Origin: CBFGTV01 sp965652145
GTDB lineage: Bacteria > Bacillota > Clostridia > Peptostreptococcales > Natronincolaceae
DNA: 52,316 nucleotides
Direction of reading: 5' to 3'
Assembly (NCBI GenBank): GCA_965652145.1
Contig: CBFGTV010000018.1
Location: forward strand, 1-52,316
The position numbers and the translations under genes are program-made. This document shows positions 9,042 through 17,000 of the stretch, in pieces. A model generated the notes under the pieces. That model was given only the letters and a program-made list of their open reading frames with translations. It searched no databases and was not told where the DNA came from. The first letter of the stretch is position 1, and each line of letters begins with the position of its first letter.

Positions 9042-9418
9042 TGTAATACCTCCCCCGATATTAAAATTTAAGTTTGTTAAAAAAAATCTTAACTATGCTA
9101 ATTTTATCACAAGGGTCATCCTCTTTCTTTTCCATATACGCTTATGCTCGTCTGAATCAGACATTCTTTGTCTCATTTATGAAGTGTTTTACATAACCAA
9201 ATAAATAACTTGCCTATATCAAATTGATAGAGATAAAAACTAAAGTCTGCTATAATTTGGCCTACCTATTAGAAGTTAGTTTTTTGCACCTAAATACTAG
9301 CGATTATTTTGTAGTCAAAATACCCTTATATAGTTTGTTGGATATAACTACCATGGTATAATGATTTTATTGATAGAAAAAATACCTTGAAAAACGACCC
9401 CTGACAAGGAGTGATTTT
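9042..9418. other. Divergent intergenic region, 377 bp
   Basis: This AT-rich region separates the minus-strand reductase from the plus-strand gene at 9419. Apart from the promoter noted at 9335-9362 and the ribosome binding sites at both ends, I see no gene, strong hairpin or clear operator in it. Confidence 0.5.
9335..9362 (+). promoter_or_regulatory. Sigma-A-type promoter for the gene at 9419
   Basis: TTGTTG (9335-9340), a 16-nt spacer and TATAAT (9357-9362), 56 nt before the ATG. Confidence 0.5.
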
Positions 9419-10462
9419 ATGAACATTTATAGCTTGCAGGAGCTATTGACTCGTACAGAAGAAATTTTTGTGATTGATAAAACTAGTGAGATAAAGGGGA
9501 TTATTTGCAACGTTATTGGAGTAGTTCGAAATAGTAGACAGCTTCAATTATTGGTTTTGCAGTACGACGAGGTCTATCAAGAGAAGCGTGAGGCGGAAGA
9601 GGCTTTACAGCTAGTGGATACTCCACAAAGGCCACAAAGCAATCGAGAGCTGCAGCGGAGCAAGGAGCATAATGATTTTATTAATCCATTTCAGTCAGTT
9701 GACAAATTTTTCATTGGAGGAAAAGCCTATGAAGTAGCCGCTTGTCAAAGCCGATGGCTTAATCTTCAGGATTGGGAGTCAATATGGTTGCTTTCAGATT
9801 TCCTTCGTAATGGCTGGCAGGCGAAGGGTATAAACTATCAGAGAATAGATACCTTAATGCTAACAACTTTAGAGCTGCAAGGGGAGTATTTATCAATTCC
9901 AGCCTTTAGCGAAGATGCGGCCCTTCGCTTTGTCATGCGCCCCGACACGGTTACTTATCCGGTAGAAAAACCTATTACCTTAAGGATAGGCGGTGTATAT
10001 CCTGATAAGCTGAGGTTTCGTAATATGATTACGGGGGAAGCCCATTGGACACAAATTAACCGAGTCTATCTGATGGATGTATGGGCAGAGCTGGAAAAGA
10101 TATTTGATGACCCCAGGGTACAAGAGCAGATGACTTCAGAGGAACTGGCTCAACATAAATCAAATTTTGAAAAGGAATTTTTGGAACTTTGTCCTAAGGG
10201 TATGTATTTTACTGTCGTTGAGTATGAATGTCAGGGGGATATTTCCCTTCAGTTCTATACGAAGGCATATCTTGATGCAAAGCCGGTTACCAGAGGCAAA
10301 AGCATGGGATTTATTGTTAGACCTGAAAAGCCAAAGGGTATACTGGGTTCAAAGCTGAAGATTGCTGTCATACAGGAGCCAGTTACAGAAAATACTGAAA
10401 CCCTGGAGGTAGAACTGTTTCAGTATTTTCAGACTACTATTGGTGAAGATATTATCATTTAA
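9419..10462 (+). CDS. Conserved-looking hypothetical cytoplasmic protein
   Basis: A 347-residue protein I do not recognise. The start is ATG 9419 after AAGGAG at 9405-9410. There is no signal peptide and no membrane segment. Residues about 45-90 are charged and coil-like (DEVYQEKREAEEALQLVDTP). The C-terminal half is rich in predicted strands and aromatic residues, with a DDPRVQEQMTSEELAQHKS helical insert near 225-245. It lacks cysteine clusters, nucleotide loops and HTH motifs. Codon use and a good ribosome binding site argue it is a real gene. It has its own promoter, and its neighbours run in other directions, so context says little. Confidence 0.7.
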   Translation: MNIYSLQELLTRTEEIFVIDKTSEIKGIICNVIGVVRNSRQLQLLVLQYDEVYQEKREAEEALQLVDTPQRPQSNRELQRSKEHNDFINPFQSVDKFFIGGKAYEVAACQSRWLNLQDWESIWLLSDFLRNGWQAKGINYQRIDTLMLTTLELQGEYLSIPAFSEDAALRFVMRPDTVTYPVEKPITLRIGGVYPDKLRFRNMITGEAHWTQINRVYLMDVWAELEKIFDDPRVQEQMTSEELAQHKSNFEKEFLELCPKGMYFTVVEYECQGDISLQFYTKAYLDAKPVTRGKSMGFIVRPEKPKGILGSKLKIAVIQEPVTENTETLEVELFQYFQTTIGEDIII

Positions 10463-10510
10463 TGAAAAGGAGGGAAAGTTTTTATTTGTAATCCTTGTTT
10501 TCCATTTAAT

Positions 10511-10530
10511 AAAAGCTTCTTTTAGCTTTT
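10511..10530 (+). terminator. Weak terminator-like hairpin after the 9419 gene
   Basis: AAAAGCT and AGCTTTT form a 7-bp stem around TCTTTT, 48 nt past the stop. The T-run lies in the stem itself, so efficiency is uncertain. It could act on both strands, since the next gene converges from the other side. Confidence 0.4.
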
Positions 10531-10555
10531 CCGTTGACCATTATGCCCATAGGGA

Positions 10556-10783
10556 CTAGCTTTCTTTTTTCATTTTTACTTTAATCCATCCCATGAAAAG
10601 ATAAACGAGAAAGCAAACAACATAAGAAAACGTAAGGTACAGTAGTGACTGTACTAATATTGGCGGATAGGTATCGTTATAAAGATCAGAAAATATAATT
10701 CGAGGCAAAACAACACTCCCAATTGTTACTCCAATGCTTATACCGATTGCTGATTTTAAAGCCTTTTTAATCATAAATTTCAC
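10556..10783 (-). CDS. Small two-helix membrane protein
   Basis: A 75-residue protein with a good AGGTGA site before the ATG. A first hydrophobic segment lies near residues 11-30 (SAIGISIGVTIGSVVLP) and a second near 42-66 (ILVQSLLYLTFSYVVCFLVY). The ends are basic (KKALK and KVKMKKES), suggesting both termini are cytoplasmic. I recognise no family. It is convergent with the gene at 9419 and divergent from the flavoprotein at 10872. Confidence 0.65.
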   Translation of the reverse strand: MKFMIKKALKSAIGISIGVTIGSVVLPRIIFSDLYNDTYPPILVQSLLYLTFSYVVCFLVYLFMGWIKVKMKKES

Positions 10784-10871
10784 CTCATTAGTATGTTTTT
10801 AAAATTATACCATATTAACCATCTAAGCGCTATTTTTAAAGCAAATATATAATTGAAAGGAGCATTCAGTA

Positions 10872-11522
10872 ATGAAAATAATAGCCTTCAATGGAAGTCC
10901 TAGAAAAAAATGGAATACTGCAACCTTGCTTGGGCAGGCCCTTGATGGGGCTGCTTCACAGGGTGCTGAGACAGAACTGGTTCATTTATATGATCTGAAT
11001 TTTAAAGGCTGTATCAGCTGCTTTGCCTGTAAGCTGAAGGGTGGTAAAAGCTATGGAAAATGTAGGGTTGAAGATGAGCTACGGCCTCTGCTAAAAAGGG
11101 TAGAGGAGGCAGATGCCATTATTTTAGGCTCACCCATCTATTTTGGAAATGTGTCAGGGGAAATGAGATCCCTAATGGAAAGACTATTATTTCCTTATTT
11201 GATGTATAGTAATGTAGACCAACGATCACTTTTTCCTAAAGAACTTCATGTGGGCTTGATATATACTATGAATGTTCCAGAAGAAGCAATTGGGCAAGTA
11301 AAATATGACCAGCTATTTATATCGAATGAAAGTCTGTTTAAAAGGATTTTCAGAGGTAAGGTAATGTCATTATATAGTACAGATACTTACCAATTTCCGG
11401 ATTATACCAAGGTTGTAGCAGATATGTTCAACGTTGAGGCAAAGGAAAAGAGACGCCAGGATGTGTTCCCCATAGATTGTAATAGAGCCTATGAAATGGG
11501 GATAGAATTGGTTCGAGGTTAA
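10872..11522 (+). CDS. NAD(P)H/FMN-dependent oxidoreductase, iron-sulfur flavoprotein-like
   Basis: A 216-residue flavodoxin-fold protein. The N-terminal strand and phosphate-binding loop are FNGSPRKKWNTATLL (residues 5-19), and the flavin-contact loop is LGSPIYFGNVSGEM (about 85-98). Between them lies the cysteine motif C-x2-C-x2-C-x10-C in CISCFACKLKGG...KC, similar to the compact [4Fe-4S]-binding motif of archaeal and clostridial iron-sulfur flavoproteins, though the last spacing is longer than in the described Isf motif. Cluster binding is therefore plausible, not certain. Such proteins pass electrons from ferredoxin or reduce quinone-like compounds. Start ATG after AAAGGAG. It lies just before the two-component/NfnAB block and may share its redox theme, but it lacks the paired TTTAC promoter element found there. 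Confidence 0.8.
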   Translation: MKIIAFNGSPRKKWNTATLLGQALDGAASQGAETELVHLYDLNFKGCISCFACKLKGGKSYGKCRVEDELRPLLKRVEEADAIILGSPIYFGNVSGEMRSLMERLLFPYLMYSNVDQRSLFPKELHVGLIYTMNVPEEAIGQVKYDQLFISNESLFKRIFRGKVMSLYSTDTYQFPDYTKVVADMFNVEAKEKRRQDVFPIDCNRAYEMGIELVRG

Positions 11523-11599
11523 TTGCAGATATCTTTTCCTTGCCTAATAAGGATTAGCTTCCCGGGAACCGGCTAACTCATATATTATAGTTTCAGGAT

Positions 11600-11633
11600 A
11601 GTTTACCCTTAGTTTACCCCTGTAAATTAAAAT
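11600..11633 (+). promoter_or_regulatory. Paired TTTAC-box promoter, site 1 (two-component operon)
   Basis: AGTTTACCCTT (11600-11610) is followed directly by AGTTTACCCCT (11611-11621), an 11-bp-period direct repeat. The -10-like TAAAAT (11628-11633) starts 15 bp after the T of the second TTTAC. The same geometry occurs at 13587, 16008 and 18458. It fits an OmpR/PhoB-type activator replacing the -35 element, and here would mean autoregulation of the two-component system. Confidence 0.75.
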
Positions 11634-11661
11634 CAGGGTAGTTATTATCAGGAGGGATTAG

Positions 11662-12339
11662 ATGGCAACGATACTGGTAGTTGAAGACGATAAACATACA
11701 AGGCTCCTTACCTGTGCAAGATTGAAACCTTATTATACGGTTGAAGAGGCAGTGAATGGAGAACAAGCCCTGGAAATACTGGATCATAAGCATATCGACC
11801 TTATTATAGCAGATATACAGATGCCGGTTATGAACGGTTATGATCTGGTAAAGGAGTTACGTGAAGCAGGAATGACCATTCCAGTTATTATGCTTACCGC
11901 AATGCATACCTTTGATGATAAAAGAACGGGCTTCGCTTCTGGTACGGATGATTATTTAACAAAGCCGATTAATTATGAAGAGCTGCTCTGGCGTATTAAG
12001 GCTTTGCTCAGAAGGGCCAACATAGCAAGTGAAAGAAAAATTACAATTGGTGAGCTGACGCTGGATTCGACGAGCTATACAGTGTCAAGAAAGGGAAAGA
12101 ATACAGTAGATTTACCCAAAAAGGAATTTGAACTGCTCTATAAACTGCTTTCCTATCCCGGAACCATTTTTACAAAGGCCCAGCTTCTTGATGAAGTATG
12201 GGGCTATGATACCGAAAGCGATGAAACGACGATCAAAACCCATATCAACAGATTACGAAATAAGTTTCAGGATTATCAGGAATTTGAAATTATTACAATT
12301 AGAGGCCTGGGATATAAAGCAGAGATACATGAAGGGTAA
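11662..12339 (+). CDS. OmpR-family response regulator, likely master regulator of the NfnAB/SDR/radical SAM block
   Basis: A 225-residue regulator. In the receiver domain E8/D9/D10 form the acidic site, D51 (IIADIQMPVMNG) is the phospho-acceptor and K101 lies in LTKPINYEE. The winged helix is shown by LPKKEFELLYKLL and TIKTHINRLRNKF. GGAGGG precedes ATG 11662. The kinase follows 37 nt later. It has its own paired-box promoter at 11600, and identical elements precede three downstream transcription units, so it is the best candidate for the factor that binds them. It is unrelated in position and operator type to the regulator at 2635. Confidence 0.93.
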   Translation: MATILVVEDDKHTRLLTCARLKPYYTVEEAVNGEQALEILDHKHIDLIIADIQMPVMNGYDLVKELREAGMTIPVIMLTAMHTFDDKRTGFASGTDDYLTKPINYEELLWRIKALLRRANIASERKITIGELTLDSTSYTVSRKGKNTVDLPKKEFELLYKLLSYPGTIFTKAQLLDEVWGYDTESDETTIKTHINRLRNKFQDYQEFEIITIRGLGYKAEIHEG

Positions 12340-12376
12340 TTATTTCTTCAGTGAATAAAAAAATACAGTGGGATAG

Positions 12377-13417
12377 ATGAATATGAAAAAAAAGAGAAGG
12401 TATAAAAATAAAAAAATAGGTATGATTGGCTGGGCAGTATGGTTTTATGTAGTAATTCTTGTAAGCTCAGTCATGGCCTTTGGATTGATTAACTTTACAG
12501 TACATGGTGTTGACAGAGATAATGCCATTTTCATGCTAGGAATGATTCCGTGTATGGGCCTTGTCGTAGGCTTTTCTCTCAATAAAATTATAAAAAATCT
12601 AAAATCCAGGATGGAAAAAATTTCAGAAGGGATTAACAGTGTAGCTGAAGGAAATCTGGATGTCGAGCTAGATCTGGAAAATTCGGGGGAATATAAGCCG
12701 ATCTATGAGAACTTTAACCGAATGGTCAGGGAATTAAAGAATACGAAGGCTGAAATGCAGAATTTCATCAATGATTTTTCCCATGAGTTTAAGACCCCCA
12801 TCACCTCTATCCGGGGATTTGCAGAGCTTATTCTAGAAAATAATGTTACAGAAGAGGAAAGAAAAGAATATCTTCAAATTATAGCTGAAGAATCCGGAAG
12901 ACTGGCGGCACTTTCACAGAATACCTTATTGCTGTCAAAGCTTGATGCACAGGAAGTCATAACAGATAAGAAGGAATTTGAGCTGGATGAACAGATTAAA
13001 AGAAGTACAATATTAATGTTTCGGGAAATGGAGAAAAAACAGATTACTTTAAATATGGAGCTTTCCCCGATTAAATACTATGGAAACGCTGAAATGATGC
13101 AGCAAATATGGGTGAATCTTATCAGTAATGCCATTAAATTTACCCCGCCAGGCGGCGAGATTACAATTATCATGGTGGCTGTAGACAACAGCATCACCAT
13201 AGAAATATCTGATACAGGTATTGGTATGGAGAAGGAAGTACTCGAACATATATTTAATAAATATTATCAGGGAGATGGATCCCATACAACTGGAGGCTTT
13301 GGACTGGGACTTTCAATTGTCAAGAGAATTGTTGAATTGTGTGGGGGCAATATTTCAGTAACCAGCATACCCGGTTCAGGAAGCACATTTACAATTGTTT
13401 TACCGAAAAGAAGATAA
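12377..13417 (+). CDS. Sensor histidine kinase with very short external loop
   Basis: A 346-residue kinase paired with the regulator at 11662. TM1 spans about residues 17-41 and TM2 about 50-70, leaving only about 9 residues outside. This is the intramembrane-sensing layout. HAMP follows (about 70-120), then H136 in NDFSHEFKTPITS, the N box NLISNAIKFT, G1 DTGIGM and G2 GGFGLGLSI. The start is ATG 12377 (ATG 12383 is also possible); the ribosome binding site is weak. With no external sensor domain, the signal is probably sensed in the membrane or passed on by another membrane protein; the 26-residue peptide at 19949 and the receptor at 17001 are nearby candidates. Confidence 0.92.
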   Translation: MNMKKKRRYKNKKIGMIGWAVWFYVVILVSSVMAFGLINFTVHGVDRDNAIFMLGMIPCMGLVVGFSLNKIIKNLKSRMEKISEGINSVAEGNLDVELDLENSGEYKPIYENFNRMVRELKNTKAEMQNFINDFSHEFKTPITSIRGFAELILENNVTEEERKEYLQIIAEESGRLAALSQNTLLLSKLDAQEVITDKKEFELDEQIKRSTILMFREMEKKQITLNMELSPIKYYGNAEMMQQIWVNLISNAIKFTPPGGEITIIMVAVDNSITIEISDTGIGMEKEVLEHIFNKYYQGDGSHTTGGFGLGLSIVKRIVELCGGNISVTSIPGSGSTFTIVLPKRR

Positions 13418-13515
13418 ATTAAAAGTAAACTGTGAAAATCTCATTCAAATGGATTTCTTAGATTTATGAGAAAGCAAGAGATCACATACCATTGGATGAA
13501 ATTTTAAATACCAAG

Positions 13516-13545
13516 AGAGTATCCTTAGCGGTACTCTTTTTTTAT
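13516..13545 (+). terminator. Terminator after the two-component operon
   Basis: AGAGTA and TACTCT arms, extended by CC/GG, are followed by a run of T residues at 13537-13544. It separates the kinase from the nfnA promoter. Confidence 0.75.
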
Positions 13546-13586
13546 TGAAGAAAAGGAATTCTTAATTGTGACTGAATAGTTATGAA

Positions 13587-13620
13587 AGTTTACTGTAGGT
13601 TTACGCAAAAACCTTATAGT
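13587..13620 (+). promoter_or_regulatory. Paired TTTAC-box promoter, site 2 (nfnAB)
   Basis: AGTTTACTGTA (13587-13597) and GGTTTACGCAA (13598-13608), period 11 bp, with TATAGT (13615-13620) starting 15 bp after the second TTTAC. It lies 75 nt before nfnA and just after the terminator of the two-component genes. Confidence 0.75.
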
Positions 13621-13694
13621 TGTAAAAGAAGGCATGCAGCACAGCAAATGGACCGTTTACAAACGGTTAAACTTTAAGTAAGAGAGGTTATTAT

Positions 13695-14537
13695 ATGTAC
13701 AAAATAGTAAAGAAAAAAACATTGAATCCAACTGTCGTATCCATGGAAATAGAAGCACCTTTGATTGCAAAAAAAGCTGAGCCAGGTCAGTTTGTCATTT
13801 TGCGGGTGGATGAAAGGGGAGAAAGGATTCCCCTGACCATAGCAGATTTTAACAGAAGCTCCGGAACTGTTTCTATTATATTCCAAATTGTTGGCGCCAC
13901 AACGGAGCAATTAAATCAAAAAAAAGAAGGAGAATTCATTTGTGATTTTGTCGGTCCTCTGGGAATCGCCACCCATACTAAGGGGTTAAAAAAGGTTGCA
14001 ATCATCGGTGGAGGAGTCGGATGTGCCATTGCCTATCCGGTTGCAAAAAAGTTACATGAGCAAGGAGCAGAGGTTCATTCGATTACAGGCTTCAGAACAA
14101 AGGAGCTGGTTCTATTAGAGGATGAGTTTCGTCAGGTTTCCAGTCAATTTTATGTCATGACTGATGATGGCAGCTATGGCCTGAAAGGTCTGGTAACGGA
14201 TCAATTAAAAAATCTAATTGCAAGCGGGGAAAAATATGATGAAGTTCTTGCAATCGGCCCTTTAATAATGATGAAGTTTGTATGTCAATTAACGAAACCA
14301 TATAAGATCAAGACAGTGGTCAGTATGAATCCAATTATGATTGACGGAACGGGTATGTGTGGAGGCTGCCGCCTTTCCATCAATGGAGAAACCAGATTTG
14401 CCTGTGTGGATGGGCCGGATTTTGATGAGCACAGGGTTGATTTCGATGAAGCAATGGAGAGGGCTAATTTTTACCATTCCTTTGAACGTAAATCCCATGA
14501 AAATATTTGTAATCTTTTAAAAAAGGAGGTTCAGTAA
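13695..14537 (+). CDS. nfnA: NfnA-type ferredoxin-NADP reductase small subunit
   Basis: FAD/NAD-binding subunit of the electron-bifurcating NADH-dependent ferredoxin:NADP oxidoreductase, also called sulfide dehydrogenase subunit SudB. The N-terminal FAD-binding barrel contains RIPLTIADF (about 44-52). The NAD-binding motif is IIGGGVGCAIAYP (about 103-115). The [2Fe-2S] region is D217-GTGM-C222-GG-C225 with C237 in FACVDG; in characterised NfnA an aspartate replaces one cysteine ligand, which suits this arrangement. Its 280 residues are the normal length. It is 1 nt upstream of nfnB, so the two are translationally coupled, and it sits behind a paired TTTAC promoter. In fermenters the complex balances NADH, NADPH and reduced ferredoxin. 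Here the likely job is supplying NADPH and/or ferredoxin to the SDRs and radical SAM protein of this block (inference). Confidence 0.92.
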   Translation: MYKIVKKKTLNPTVVSMEIEAPLIAKKAEPGQFVILRVDERGERIPLTIADFNRSSGTVSIIFQIVGATTEQLNQKKEGEFICDFVGPLGIATHTKGLKKVAIIGGGVGCAIAYPVAKKLHEQGAEVHSITGFRTKELVLLEDEFRQVSSQFYVMTDDGSYGLKGLVTDQLKNLIASGEKYDEVLAIGPLIMMKFVCQLTKPYKIKTVVSMNPIMIDGTGMCGGCRLSINGETRFACVDGPDFDEHRVDFDEAMERANFYHSFERKSHENICNLLKKEVQ

Positions 14538-14538
14538 A

Positions 14539-15984
14539 ATGCTAAATATGTCATTAAAAGAGAATGAAATGTTATATCACGACAGGATGGCAAGAATTAA
14601 GAGCTTTCAGGAAGTGGCACCAGGGTATAGCTTAGAACAGGCAATGGAGGAAGCAGAAAGATGCTTAAGGTGTAAAAATAAGCCTTGTGTCAATGGATGC
14701 CCTGTTCAAGTTGATATACCTGAATTTATCAGTCAAATAGCCCAGGGTGAAGCTGAAAAGGCTTATGAGATTCTTTCCCGCTCCAATTCACTTCCGGCTG
14801 TTTGCGGAAGAGTTTGTCCTCAGGAAAACCAATGTGAAGGTAAATGTGTCAGAGGGATAAAAGGAGAGCCGGTTGCTATTGGTAGACTGGAGCGTTTTGC
14901 CGCAGATATGCACATTAAAAATGATAAGGAGGCTCCCCTTTTAGAGGTATCAAATGGGCATAAGGTGGCAATTGTTGGTTCTGGGCCTGCTGGTTTGGCC
15001 TGTGCTGGCGATCTGGCCAGAAAGGGCTATGAAGTAACTGTTTTCGAAGCACTTCATTTGGCTGGAGGTGTATTGGTATATGGTATCCCGGAGTTCAGGC
15101 TGCCCAAAGCGATTGTAGAAAAAGAAATTGACACGTTGGTTCAAATGGGTGTGGAAATAAAAACGAACATGGTCATCGGGAAGATATTGTCAATTGATGA
15201 ATTGTTAGATCAAGGGTTTGAGGCAGTCTTTATAGGAACAGGAGCAGGTCTTCCCAAATTTATGGGGATTCCAGGAGAAAATCTGAAGGGTGTCTATTCA
15301 GCCAATGAATTTTTAACCCGGGTGAATTTGATGAAAGCATATCAGCATGATGCTAGAACACCGATTTATAAAGCCAAAAAAGTTGCTGTCATCGGCGGCG
15401 GAAATGTAGCAGTGGATGCGGCCAGATGTGCGATAAGACTGGGAGCAGATGAGGTGATGATTGTATACCGCCGTTCTGGAGAGGAGCTGCCAGCCAGAAA
15501 AGAAGAGGTTGAACATGCAAGAGAGGAAGGGATTCATTTTCATTTTTTAACGAATCCGGTAGAAATCTTAGGTGATGAAAAGAATCATGTAAAAGGGATC
15601 AAATGCGTTGAAATGGAATTAGGAGAGCCGGATTCTTCCGGAAGGAGAAAGCCCATTGTAAAAGAAAAATCAGAGAGGCTATTTGAGGCTGATTGTGTCA
15701 TTATGTCCATTGGGACATCGCCAAACCCATTAATTAAATCAACAACCTGTGGGCTAGAAACGCAAATATGGGGAGGGATTATTACCGATGAAAAAACAGG
15801 CCTTACTTCACGAAAAGGGATTTATGCAGGCGGAGATGCGGTAACAGGGGCGGCAACTGTCATATTAGCCATGGGGGCTGGGAAGGCTGCAGCAATGGCC
15901 ATTGACAGAGATATAAGACAATATAAAAAAATTCAGTGTCAATCATTAACGGCAAATGGTTTATTTGAAAAAGGTAATAAATAA
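14539..15984 (+). CDS. nfnB: NfnB-type NADPH-dependent oxidoreductase large subunit (GltD-like)
   Basis: FAD and [4Fe-4S] subunit of the Nfn complex, homologous to glutamate synthase small chain. The N-terminus holds two cysteine clusters, CLRCKNKPCVNGCP (about residues 42-55) and CGRVCPQENQCEGKC (about 89-103), followed by two Rossmann motifs, VGSGPAGLACAGDLA and VIGGGNVAVDAARCA. Length 481 aa is normal. A glutamate synthase role is unlikely: no large GltB subunit is present and the NfnA subunit is adjacent, with 1 nt between stop and start. The C-terminus carries the usual GDAVTGAATVILAMGAG flavin-binding stretch. AAGGAGG precedes the ATG inside the end of nfnA. Confidence 0.93.
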   Translation: MLNMSLKENEMLYHDRMARIKSFQEVAPGYSLEQAMEEAERCLRCKNKPCVNGCPVQVDIPEFISQIAQGEAEKAYEILSRSNSLPAVCGRVCPQENQCEGKCVRGIKGEPVAIGRLERFAADMHIKNDKEAPLLEVSNGHKVAIVGSGPAGLACAGDLARKGYEVTVFEALHLAGGVLVYGIPEFRLPKAIVEKEIDTLVQMGVEIKTNMVIGKILSIDELLDQGFEAVFIGTGAGLPKFMGIPGENLKGVYSANEFLTRVNLMKAYQHDARTPIYKAKKVAVIGGGNVAVDAARCAIRLGADEVMIVYRRSGEELPARKEEVEHAREEGIHFHFLTNPVEILGDEKNHVKGIKCVEMELGEPDSSGRRKPIVKEKSERLFEADCVIMSIGTSPNPLIKSTTCGLETQIWGGIITDEKTGLTSRKGIYAGGDAVTGAATVILAMGAGKAAAMAIDRDIRQYKKIQCQSLTANGLFEKGNK

Positions 15985-16007
15985 TAAAACACAAAAAAAT
16001 ATTGGTC

Positions 16008-16041
16008 AATTTATCTTGAGTTTACCTTTATCATGTAAATT
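16008..16041 (+). promoter_or_regulatory. Paired TTTAC-box promoter, site 3 (SDR-chemoreceptor unit)
   Basis: AATTTATCTTG (16008-16018) and AGTTTACCTTT (16019-16029), period 11 bp; TAAATT (16036-16041) starts 15 bp after the second TTTAC. A consensus TATAAT at 16047-16052 is an alternative -10. The first box has one change (TTTAT). Confidence 0.65.
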
Positions 16042-16118
16042 GTAATTATAATCAAATTATTGATTTTGCTCAACAATGTTTTAGGAAAAATACCAGTAAT
16101 CAGGAGGAGACAGTTATT

Positions 16119-16919
16119 ATGAAAGCTTTTAACAAAAGTATTGTAGTCACAGGTGGAGGAAATGGAGTAGGAAGACAAATCGTACTAGCATTACTTTCAA
16201 AAGGAGCATCAGTCATCGCTGTAGATATTAATCAAGCTGCTTTGGATGAAACAGTTAAATTATCAGGAAACAATCGAAGGCTTTATACCCATGTTGTGGA
16301 TATATCAAATAGAGAACAGGTGCTGGAATTTGCAAAGGAGGCGGCATTAAAATACAAACACCTGGATGGTCTGATTAATTGTGCAGGAATTATTCAGCCC
16401 TTTATTAATCTCAACGAACTGGAGCTTGATAAAATCGACCGGGTCATGAATGTAAATTTTTATGGTACACTCTACATGACCAAGGCCTTTTTACCCTATT
16501 TAATGAAGCGGCCCGAAGCCCATCTGGTCAATGTATCCAGTATGGGAGGCTTTCTGCCAGTACCTGGACAGAGTATTTACGGCGCTTCTAAAGCAGCTGT
16601 GAAGGTAATGACGGAAGCCCTTCATTCAGAATTAAAGAAAACCAATGTAAAGGTTACGGTGATCGTTCCGGGGGGTGTCGCTACGGATATCAAGATTAAT
16701 TCTGATATTAAGGGAAGCAAGCCGGCAGCAGAAGACGAAAGGGCAAAAAATATGCTTTCCCCTGAACAAGCTGCCAAGCTGATTGTTGATGCTATGGAAA
16801 ACGACCGTTTCCGTGTCTTTATCGGAAAAGATTGTAAGGTAATGAACCTTTTATACAGTCTCAGACCTTCCTTTGCAATGAAAATGATCAATAAAGTGAT
16901 GGATTCCAACAGTCATTAA
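16119..16919 (+). CDS. Short-chain dehydrogenase/reductase (SDR), NAD(P)-dependent
   Basis: A 266-residue classical SDR. The cofactor motif TGGGNGVG spans residues 11-18. An acidic D36 after the second strand (AVDINQ) suggests NAD preference. NCAG replaces NNAG at 87-90. The catalytic set is S140/S141 (NVSSMGG), Y154 and K158 (YGASK). The substrate loop after PGGVATDIKINSDI is long. AGGAGGAG precedes the ATG. It is led by a paired TTTAC promoter and followed by a chemoreceptor-like gene 81 nt later, probably in one transcript. The C-terminal region resembles SDRs acting on lipophilic substrates (MNLLYSLRPSFAMKMINKVM), but the substrate cannot be assigned. Confidence 0.9.
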   Translation: MKAFNKSIVVTGGGNGVGRQIVLALLSKGASVIAVDINQAALDETVKLSGNNRRLYTHVVDISNREQVLEFAKEAALKYKHLDGLINCAGIIQPFINLNELELDKIDRVMNVNFYGTLYMTKAFLPYLMKRPEAHLVNVSSMGGFLPVPGQSIYGASKAAVKVMTEALHSELKKTNVKVTVIVPGGVATDIKINSDIKGSKPAAEDERAKNMLSPEQAAKLIVDAMENDRFRVFIGKDCKVMNLLYSLRPSFAMKMINKVMDSNSH

Positions 16920-17000
16920 TGGCAGAATTCATATCTTTTTATACGCGGATGATGGCCAGTTTTCTTTTTAGCATATTGACGAATGAAGCGAGGTTATTAA

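Noticed and set aside
11540..11580. GC-rich palindrome TTCCCGGGAA between TTAGC and GCTAA after the flavoprotein gene, as a terminator
   Set aside because: The arms are short and no T-run follows, so support is too weak to list.
14539..15984. Glutamate synthase small subunit
   Set aside because: No GltB large subunit is present, and the gene is coupled to an NfnA-type partner, so NfnB is the better call.
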